Assembly (NCBI RefSeq): GCF_027409185.1
Contig: NC_084462.1
Span: 27,069,577 to 27,133,576 of the forward strand
Origin: Cynocephalus volans
Taxonomy: Eukaryota; Chordata; Mammalia; Dermoptera; Cynocephalidae
Direction of reading: 5' to 3'
DNA: 64,000 bases
The translations under genes and the position numbers were made by a program. The notes beneath the pieces are model-generated. The model saw only the letters and a program-made list of their open reading frames with translations, ran no database searches and was not told where the DNA came from. How positions within the stretch are numbered: position 1 is the stretch's first letter; the number at the start of each line of letters is the position of its first letter. Shown in pieces: positions 56,295-64,000 of this stretch.

Positions 56295-58315
56295 AAGGTG
56301 GATGACCTCATCCTTTTATTAGGAAACCACTCCCATGATAATTAACCCACCCCTGCAATAACAGTATTAATCCATTCATGTGGGCAAAGCCTCCATGACC
56401 TAATCACCTCTGAAAGGTTCCATCTCTCACCACTGTTGCATTTGGGATTAAGTTTCCAACACATGAACTTTGGGAGATACATTCAAACCATAGCATTCTG
56501 CCCCTGGCCTGCAAAATTCATGTCCATCTTATGACACAAAATACATTTATTCCATCCCAATAGTCCCAAAAGTCTTAACTGGTTCCAGGATCAATTCAAA
56601 AGCCCAAAGTCTCATCTAAATAAAACATGGGTGAGTCTCAAGGAGTGATTCATCCTGAGAGACAAATTCCTCTCCAGCTGTAAGCCAGTGAAATTAGAAG
56701 ATATGTGCTTCCAAAATAAAATAGTGGGACAGGCATAGGCTAGACATTCCCATTCCAAAAAAGGAGAAACAGGCAAGAAGAAAAGGGTAACTGGTCCCAA
56801 TAAGCCCAAAGCCCAACAGAGAAATCAACATCAAGTCTTAAAACTGGAGAATAATCTCCTTTGACTCCATGGCCTGCATCCTGGGCACACTGGAGTGGGG
56901 GTTGGGCCCCCAAATCCTCAGGCAGCCCTGCCCCTATGATTTTGCTGGGCTCAGCCCATGCAGCATCTCTAACAGGGGGGAGTCTTGTGCCTTCAGCTCT
57001 CCCATGCTGGTGTTGCATGCTGGTAGCTCTACAGTTCTGGGATATCAGCAGCAGCCCCCTTCCCATGGCTTCACTAGGCATTGCCATGGTGTAAACTCTC
57101 TGTGGTGGTTCTGCCCCTGTGGCAGGTTTCTGCCTGGGTCCCCAAGGCTGTCCAGGACATCCTTTGAAACCTAGGGAGGCCGCTGTGGCCCCACAACACA
57201 TGAACTCTGTGCACGTGCAGAGTGAGCACCATATGGACAACACCAAGGTTTACTGCTTACACTCTTTAAATGGCAGCATGAGTTGCTCCTGGGCCCACTT
57301 TAGCCATGGCTGGGCCAGTCAAGGGGTGCTGAACTAAAGTGTGGGGAACAGAGTTCCAAGGCTGACCTGGGAAGCAAATACTGAGGTTCCACAGGTGCCT
57401 CTCTGGAAACCTAGCCGTCATGGTCCTAGCTTGCCTTGAAGATTTCTGAAATGCCTTTGGAGTCAGTATCCCATTTTCTTGATGAATAAAACCCAGCTTC
57501 ATTCTATCTATATTAAATCTCTTTAACAAATTGTCACTTGGCCACACTCTTAGTATTCTCTCTCAGACATGCTTTTTTGTTCTTTACATGGCCAGGCTGA
57601 GAGTTTTTCAAATCTTTCCATTCTGCTTCTCATTTAATGATAAATTCTATCTTTAGATCATTTCTCTCTTCTCTCATTTTATTGTGAGCAGCCAAAAGAA
57701 GCCATGCATGACCTTGAACACTTTGCTGCTTAGATATTTCTTGTCAGATATCTTAGTTCATCACTCTTAAGTTCTGCCTTCTGCAAAGTACTAGGACACT
57801 GACACAATTCTGTCATATTCCTTGCAACTGTTTAACAAACATGGCCTTTACTCCAGTTTCCAATACCTTTTTCCTCATTTCTGTCTAAGACTTCATCAGA
57901 ACTTCCTTTACCACTTGTATTTCTACCAATATTCTGATCATGAGCACTTAAGTAATCTCTAAGAAGATTTAACCTCTCCCTTCTTCTGAGTCCTCACCAT
58001 AATCACCCCTAATGCTCTGTTCTTGGTAATATTAGCTTTTTCTAGGCTGCTCCTCCAAATTCTTCCAGCCTCTATTCAATACCCAGTTCCAAAACCACTT
58101 CCACATTTTTAGATATTTGTTATAGCAATAGCCCCACTTCTTGGAACCAAGCTTCTGTCTTAATCTGTTCTATGTTACTGTAATAGGATAGCTGAACCTG
58201 AATAATTTATAAAAAACAGAGATTTATTTACTACAGGCTGGGAAGTCCAAGGTTGAGAGACCCACATCTGTCAATGGCCTTGCTGCATTATCCCATGACA
58301 GAAGGGCAAGAGAGC

Positions 58316-58387
<72 letters not shown>

Positions 58388-58616
58388 GAGACAGAGACAG
58401 AGACAGAGAGAGAGGAAGGGGGCTGAACTTATCCTTTTATCAGAAACCCACTCCTGAGATAACGAATCCACTCCCGTGATAATGGCATTAATCTATTCAT
58501 GAGGGCAGAGCCCCCATGACCTAATCACCTCTTAAAAGTCCCACTTCTCAACACCATTACATTGGGAATTAAGTTTCCAACACATCAACTTTCAGGGACA
58601 CATTCAAACCACGGCA
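56084..58616 (-). mobile_element. Complete MaLR provirus, antisense
   Basis: A perfect 5-bp duplication, CTGGG, lies at 56079-56083 and 58617-58621. LTRs are at 56084-56495 and 58156-58616, both starting TGTCTTA(G/A)TCTG and ending in CA. The internal 1.66 kb matches the known wording of THE1/MST internal sequence, for example CATTCCAAAAAAGGAGAAAC and CTCCTTTGACTCCATGGCC. MaLR internal regions carry no pol; this one has no open frame of note. The element is an old LTR retrotransposon related to ERVL. Confidence 0.9.
58317..58382. repeat. Microsatellite (TG)33 in a MaLR LTR
   Basis: Thirty-three uninterrupted TG units sit in the LTR at the place where the partner LTR has a GA-rich run (about 56255-56290). 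A GAGA/CAGA tract follows directly. Confidence 0.95.
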
Positions 58617-58775
58617 CTGGGTCATATCGTAACTCTATGTTTAAAGTTTGATGAACTGCCAAAATTTTCCACAGTGGCTGCACCATTTTAGATTCCCATT
58701 AGCAATGTATGGAGGTTCCTATCTCTTAGCCAGCACTTGTTATTTCCTGTTTTAAAAAATCATAGTAAAATAAAA

Positions 58776-61068
58776 CAAACAATATAAGCCTCTGTTTCCT
58801 TTCATATAGAATAGGGATAATCAATGGAGATGAGGATCTCAAGAGCTTAGCAACTTCCCAGGTAGCCAGGGCTCTGCTCCATCTGCTGCCCCTTCCTACC
58901 CCACCCACCCCACCCTGCAATCACAGGCCCTTCCCTGTAGTCTACTTTTGCCGTAATTAGGGCCATCAGATCCAGTGCCCTCTTTCTGGGACACTCATCA
59001 GGTATTTGAAGTCATTTCTTGTCCGAGCTCACTTGGACAATTCCGGTTGTTTCTCACCAGGACGTGTCTTGAGGCCCCTCTCCACCTCGGCTACCGTCCA
59101 CTGGTCCAGCTTCATGCAGCTGTTGGGTTCTGTGGCACATCACTGCTAACATGTGGCTCACCCCAGGGAGGGCAGTCAGGACAGCAGCCCCACTGTGCTT
59201 CTGCAAGGGGCAGGACTGTGGCTCCTCTCTCGGCCAGGCGTGGCTCTGCTTCCTTCATCCCTGACCTTTTCCTAGAAGCACACTCTGCCCTCAACCCTGT
59301 CCTCCCTTCTCCCCAGGCTTGGCTTCATCAGTGGACAAAAACTAAGAGAAAAGCCCTCAGAGGGCACCTTGGCCAGGTTTCCCAGACTTCAGATGGTCTT
59401 GAGCCATGGTCAGAATTTTTGTCATATCTGCATACCATCTGTTCTGCTATTTACTTTATTTATTTATTTTTCAATTCATGGGGGGGAGTTTGGTTTTTTT
59501 GTTCGTTTATTGTGTTTTTTTTTTTTTTTTTATGACAGGGAAATCTCATAGCACTACCATAAATATAAAATCCCTTATTAGAGAAGGTGATCATAACAGA
59601 ACATATTTAAAATAAAATGAAAAATGTCTCTTGGATCACCTCCTCTCACTCTTACTTTAAATAATCATCCCTCTGGCTGGATGGATTCCACCCCTTCAAG
59701 TGGGACGGGGATAGATTCCCACTTTGGTAGTCAAGAAAAGTGGCCCTGTGATGGTGTCTGGTCACTCACCCTTTGTAAGACTGCAGTTTTTCCCCTTGTA
59801 AAATGGGGTTGGTAATCCCTGCCTTAACTACTTCCCTGCATAGAACATAAAGACTGGGGGGAGGGGTTGTTTGTTTGTTTGTTTGTTTGTTTTAGGGCTT
59901 TGGAAAAGCCCTTAAAGGGTGTTACTCATCTGGGGTGAAGCCCATGACTCTGAACTCTACCACCCAGTGACCTTCTGCTGTCCCACTCTGGTTGCAACAT
60001 CTGGACAGTGGGTGTCCCTGCCCTGCTCATCCTGTTGTCACTCTTCCAAGAGCTGCCTCTGCCCAGTCATCTTCCTTCACCACTTCCTCCTCCTGTTGCA
60101 GTCCATGGGTCATAAAACCCATGTGGATGACAGGCTATGCCCTCGGAACTATTGAGGAACAAAGCTTAGAATGGGATGCCGTACAATGTCACAATGAGAA
60201 GCTCCTGCGTGTGCAGAGGGCTTTCCCATGACTTCTTTCATTCAATCCTCCCCAAGTACTCTACCAGGCAAGGACTGTTATTGCTAGCTATTGAGGAAAC
60301 AGAGACAAAGAGAGACAGGGGCAAAGCTGGTGAAGAGCTGAGTTGGGCTCCCAACATTTTTCACGCTGTAAATGGGCAGTAAGAGCAGGTGATGCTGGTT
60401 CTCGTGTCCACAGTCATGCCCCCATCAGAGGACATGCCTGATGTCTCCCTCCTGTGTACACATGAGCCCCAGTCATGCTGGGCAGAAACCACAGAGGAGT
60501 CTCCAAGTTGATCCTTCATATATTCGTTCTGCAAACACTGGCCGTGAGACAGATGGTCTGATCTGGACTTGGTGGGTGTGGAAATGAGACACTGATCTCA
60601 AGGTGTTCAGGTCAAGTGGGAGATGCAGACACCCAACTGGCCACCAGCCAGGTGGTGTGGGCCACTGTGTTCCTGCACAGGTGTGTTCCTGGTGCCCTGG
60701 AAGCCCAGAGTAGAGAGGTCAGAGAAGTGGTTGGACAGAACTGTAGGGAGGGGTTTGGCATGGAACCAATAGCAGGGAAGGGAGTCTCTAAACATGGGGT
60801 CTCAGCCTGCGATCCTGGATTCGGGGGTGGGGTGAAGTGGGGGCCATGTCCCACTCTGTCTGACAGTCACCTCAGTCCCTTACTACTGAGCTGAACATTA
60901 CAGTTTTTAAAGCTCCCGCATAGCTACCTTTGCCTTCCGTCCTCCAAACCCTCAACACAGCTGTCAACTCCAGTTCACCCTGACTTTCCTCCCAGCACAA
61001 CTGGCTGGTTCTTCCTGTGTTTCCCTCTCCCCGCCACCCACCCTTTGACCTGCATTGGGGCTCCCAAA
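58776..61068. other. Intergenic, no gene seen
   Basis: The longest open frame (58975-59535) runs into a T-rich tract and resembles no known protein. A sense MIR-like piece lies near 59750-59840 and a (GTTT)n run near 59866-59892. From 60400 to 61000 nothing was recognised. Confidence 0.4.
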
Positions 61069-61800
61069 TCAGACTCTGAGATAAGAATTCAAGGATTTGT
61101 GAGCAAGTGGTTTATTAGCAAGAGCTTTCAGGGCAGATCGACAGAAGAGGAAGAAGCAGACCCAGAGGGTAAGGTCAAGCAAAGTCCCCCTCTGCATAGA
61201 CGGTAGCTGGCTCAGTGCTGTCAGAAACTCAGGAAACAGTGCAGGCTGTGCTGGGTCTGGAGTCTGTATCTCTCCAGCAGACATGGAGCTACCCCAGTGA
61301 TGTAAATTTCCAGGCACTTCCTGCTTTCCTAGAGCCTATAGGCTAAGTGGCTTCAGCAGCTTGAGGGTGCAGGTACCTGCTGTTGGGAATGCAAGGCCAC
61401 CAAGAGCTGGTGTAGAGGGATTTGAGAGGGTATGGATGGACACTGACAGCGCCTCTCATCATTGATCACACACACTTGGTCACACACCTGTCTCCCCAGT
61501 AGAAGCCTCCCAGTGCCTAGCACGTGGCACATGCCCTGTAAGAGCTGGGTGAATGAATGAATGCATGAATGATTGAATGAAGGAAGAAGATGGGGATGAC
61601 TCTGTCTATTTTCACCTGAAGAAACTGAGGCTCAGAGAGGTGAGTGACTTATCCAGGATCCCACAGGAAGTATGCAGCACAGCCAGGAGCCCATCTGTAT
61701 CCAAAGCTTTTGCACTTGGCCCGGACAGGGCAGTGTCCTCCCTCAACTCGCTCTTATCAATCCCCCAATAACCCCTGACTCAGCTGTGCAGTAACTTCCT
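61069..61800. other. Intergenic, upstream of CCL24; MIR at about 61600-61690
   Basis: Antisense MIR wording is visible at TTCACCTGAAGAAACTGAGG. The part at 61069-61317 might be an old LTR in antisense, but I could not assign it. No exon was found. Confidence 0.4.
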
Positions 61801-61828
61801 CTTTCCAGACTTCAGAGGCTGCAGGATT

Positions 61829-61837
61829 TTCAAGGAA
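61829..61837. promoter_or_regulatory. STAT-type site upstream of CCL24
   Basis: TTCAAGGAA is a palindromic TTCNNNGAA site, the core bound by STAT dimers, 54 bases before the TATA box. STAT6, which drives eotaxin genes after IL-4/IL-13, usually prefers four spacer bases. This three-spacer form would suit other STATs better. The role is inferred from position only. Confidence 0.4.
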
Positions 61838-61890
61838 GCTTGGAGGGGGCGTGGGGTATATATCTGCATACATTTCACCCTAGCTGCCCC

Positions 61891-61898
61891 TATAAAAG
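61891..61898 (+). promoter_or_regulatory. CCL24: CCL24 TATA box
   Basis: TATAAAAG lies 116 bases before the start codon. With the normal spacing of about 30 bases, transcription would begin near 61920, giving a 5' UTR of roughly 85 bases. Inducible chemokine genes commonly have a TATA box. Confidence 0.75.
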
Positions 61899-62006
61899 AG
61901 GGAGGGAAGTTGGGGTGCTCTGCAAGGAACCAGGTCACTTACTTGCAGGTCTGCTCCTCTCACAACCCGGCACCGATCCCTGAGCTGCTGCCTCTGTTCC
62001 CAGGAC

Positions 62007-63425
62007 ATGGTAGGCCACCTGACCATTGCAGCCAGCCTCCTCCTCCTGGCCCTTGGGGCCCACCACGTCACCCCCACAGGTGAGACCTCCAGCCCCAGCC
62101 TGGGTCTCCCAGGCAGGACACAGTTCCAAGGGCATGGCTGGGCTGGCACAGCAGAGCGTGGAGGACCAACCCACCTGTGGCCAGAGGGGAGCACCGAGAG
62201 GGGGTGGTGCTGGTGCAGCGGACAAGCCCCAGATCGAGGCACAGAGCCAAAGACAGCCTGGGAAAGGACGTGGCTCTTTTCTCTCTCCATTATTTAGGCT
62301 CCGTGGTTATCCCGTCTTCCTGCTGCATATCCTTTATTTCCAAGAAAATTCCTGAAAGCCGAGTGGTAAACTACCAGCTGTCCAACAGGAGCATCTGCCC
62401 CATAGCAGGGGTGATGTAAGTACTTTTCCCTGGAGGCCTGACAGGAGTGGGCTGGGAAAGACAGGCCTCCAGGGTCCCTGAGGAGCAAAGTCAGCAGGAC
62501 CCAGCTCTATGCATCCCTGGGGAAGTCATCTTGGCTTCCTCGTCCATAAAACTAGGGGGAGGATTCAGATTGAACAATCATTTGTTGAGCACCAAAGACT
62601 TACTAGGCACTATACAGGGCACATGACATTATCTTAACTAATCCTCTCAATTCCCTGGGATAGATATGATTGTTCCCATTTTACAGAGGGCAACTGAGGC
62701 TCAGAAAGTTGACTTGCTTACATGGGTAGCTGGGTCTCTGGAGCCTAAATAACTTCATAGCTTCTTCTCACACGTGGTGGCAAATGTGAACTCAATTTGT
62801 AAACAGTGGCGTGCAGTAGAAATATGACGTTAGTATCATTTTCCCCAGCTGGCACGAGGCTCAGTTCCCTAGATGGCACCCCCTAGCTCAGAGCTGGCTT
62901 GGAAGAGGACATCCTAGTCTCCCCTCCCAGCTCTGGCGTCCTCATCGGCCACACTTGTGTGCACAGTGTGTAAACTGGAGGCATCTGTCTTTTTTCTGGG
63001 GTGGGGGCTTCACTGCATTTTCTACTGCTCTCCTCTCCCTGTGGGTGGAGATTGTGTCTCTCCCTTCAGACCAAGTGTCATCTAAAGGCTGGGCTGCGTG
63101 AGCTCCACACCCCTACCCCCCACCCTCACTTTTCCTCCACTGCTAAGAAAAAGACACAAACACGCAGAGACATTGGGACAGTAACTTGCTTGGAGGTCTG
63201 GGCAAGCAGCTCACCCTCTATGGGCTTCCATACCCACCTCCCCATAAAGTGAAATGGCCCAAGGTCCCTCCCAGGCCTCATGTCAGCCCTATCATTTTCA
63301 CCCCCAGCTTCATGACCAAGAAGGGCCAGAAGGTCTGTGCCGACCCCAAGCAGCAGTGGGTCCGGAGTTACATGAAGAACCTGGACGCCAAGCAGAAGAA
63401 GGCTTCCACTCGGGCCCGGGCCTAG
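62007..63425 (+). CDS. CCL24: CCL24 (eotaxin-2), CC chemokine, three exons, shortened C-terminus
   Basis: CCL24 is a secreted chemokine that attracts eosinophils and other cells through the receptor CCR3. Coding exons are 62007-62079, 62298-62415 and 63308-63425, with GT donors at 62080 and 62416 and AG acceptors at 62296-62297 and 63306-63307. They join in phase to 102 codons. Residues 1 to about 26 are a leucine-rich signal peptide. The adjacent cysteines are 33-34, and the two others of the chemokine fold are C58 and C74. The final helix includes WVRSYMKNLDAKQKKAS (from residue 81), very close to human CCL24. The human protein is 119 residues. Here TAG follows RARA at the position of human residue 103, so the 17-residue tail is missing while the folded core is complete. 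The start codon matches the family start and lies downstream of a TATA box. Identification is strong. Whether the stop is fixed in the species is not known. Confidence 0.93.
62570..62750 (-). repeat. MIR SINE in CCL24 intron 2
   Basis: The order CATTTGTTGAGCACC, CTAGGCACTATACAGG, CCATTTTACAGAGGGCAACT is that of an antisense MIR. It lies in the 892-bp second intron, away from the splice sites. Confidence 0.7.
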
Positions 63426-63476
63426 GGTGTCACAGTCCCCATCCGGAGATGCCCTGGCAAGAGTGCCACCATCTAA
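63426..63476 (+). pseudogene. CCL24: Former C-terminal tail of CCL24, now untranslated
   Basis: After the TAG at 63423-63425 the same frame stays open for 16 codons and then meets TAA at 63474-63476. Counting the TAG, this is 17 codons, exactly the length of the tail that human CCL24 has after RARA. A PG pair sits at the matching place. The rest has diverged. The tail therefore appears to have been cut off by substitution, not by an insertion, deletion or frame change. Confidence 0.75.
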
Positions 63477-64000
63477 TCACTACCTGGTCCTCCAGCCCTG
63501 AGCTTGGGCCTGGGCCTTGGCCCCTTGACAGGCTGCCTGGGGCCCAGGGATGCCAGCAGTGAAGGGGAGGAGCTAATTTCCCTGTTTCTTAGCAACACTC
63601 TCTGGGTATATGACTATTTTATGAAAAACCCAAGGGAGAAGGCAGGTCTGCTCCTGGTGGCTGAGCAATGGCTCCAAGCATCCTGGGTCCCTCGCCTTCC
63701 CTGAGCTGGAGGAGAAGGTTCCAGAAGAAGGGCAGCAGCAGCCCTTTGCCTTTCTCCTTCTGACCTGGAGCTGGCCTTTCTCTGACTTCCAGGTGCCCTC
63801 AGAGCCCAGATACATGAGACCCAAGCACCTGCAGACATGCCTGCTTGCACCATGGCCTGCAGCTGGCCTCTGTGGGCCCTCGGTCTTGCGGTGGGCCTAC
63901 AGGCTGTCTGACTTTCTGGAGGTGATGGCCCATCAGCAAGTGCAGCTCTCCAGCATGTTGGGGATGCCCCAGGCTGGTCCCACTTCAGCACTCCAAGTAA
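63477..64000 (+). other. CCL24 3' UTR and flank, no polyadenylation signal seen
   Basis: No AATAAA or ATTAAA was found between the stop codon and the end of the window. The transcript may use a variant signal or end further downstream. Open frames here are chance products of GC-rich sequence. Confidence 0.4.

Larger units (their letters stand above)
55575..58775 (-). repeat. L1 3' fragment, antisense, split by a MaLR provirus
   Basis: Antisense L1 3' wording runs to 56083 (ending AGTAAAACTGCTGGG) and resumes at 58622 with TCATATCGTAACTCTATG and CCACAGTGGCTGCACC, fading near 58775. The two parts join in register across the provirus. Confidence 0.8.

Noticed and set aside
58975..59535. 186-codon open frame on the plus strand
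   Set aside because: It runs into a T-rich tract that gives a false hydrophobic end, and no domain or exon signal is visible.

Overview
This is a stretch of mammalian nuclear genome containing one recognisable protein-coding gene and a dense record of nested retroelements. Compact chemokine exons with GT/AG splice sites, L1, L2, MIR, MaLR and ERV sequences all show a placental mammal. At least five SINE copies resemble tRNA-Ile, several of them as two fused tRNA-like halves with 8-19 bp target-site duplications. That design is known from the CYN SINEs of colugos (Dermoptera), so a colugo such as Galeopterus is my best guess. This is inference from the SINE type alone.

The gene is CCL24 (eotaxin-2) on the + strand near the right end, with three coding exons at 62007-62079, 62298-62415 and 63308-63425 behind a TATA box at 61891. 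In human, CCL24 lies between CCL26 and RHBDD2 on 7q11.23. The CpG-rich left edge (1-150) would then fit the promoter side of RHBDD2, but no RHBDD2 exon is visible. The reading frame stops at TAG 17 codons before the human end, and the lost tail is still readable in frame down to a TAA at 63474.

Layout. 1-8.4 kb: CpG edge, old MIR/L2/MLT1 fragments, a mariner-type MITE and two same-direction CTCF-like motifs at 7.88-7.97 kb. 8.4-15.2 kb: L1 fragments carrying two SINEs, an MLT1 LTR, a solo LTR and a retrocopied 3' UTR. 15.2-25.5 kb: mostly unrecognised sequence with a diverged 420-bp duplicated pair, L1 pieces and an MLT2 LTR. 25.5-33.7 kb: antisense L1 broken by MaLR and ERVL-type LTRs and by a chimeric retroposon. 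33.7-38.3 kb: an ERVL-like provirus with a tRNA-Ser-like primer site. 39.2-41.0 kb: a full-length L1-derived composite retroposon with an 80-bp tandem array. 41.8-49.4 kb: an antisense class I provirus with gag-pro-pol-env remnants. 49.4-61.8 kb: L2/MIR/MLT1 fragments and a complete MaLR provirus inside antisense L1. 61.8-64 kb: CCL24.

The most unusual content is the L1-derived composite family. Copies at 28.1 and 39.2 kb share one internal structure: a fragment like L1 ORF2 joined to an L1-like G-rich 3' UTR. One copy starts with an L1-type 5' UTR and has a target-site duplication. The other appears to carry downstream HAL1 and L1 sequence as a 3' transduction. This looks like a non-autonomous family mobilised in trans by L1, similar in principle to hominoid SVA or LAVA but built from different parts.

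All family names come from reading the sequence by eye. No alignment or database search was run, and divergence values are rough hand counts.
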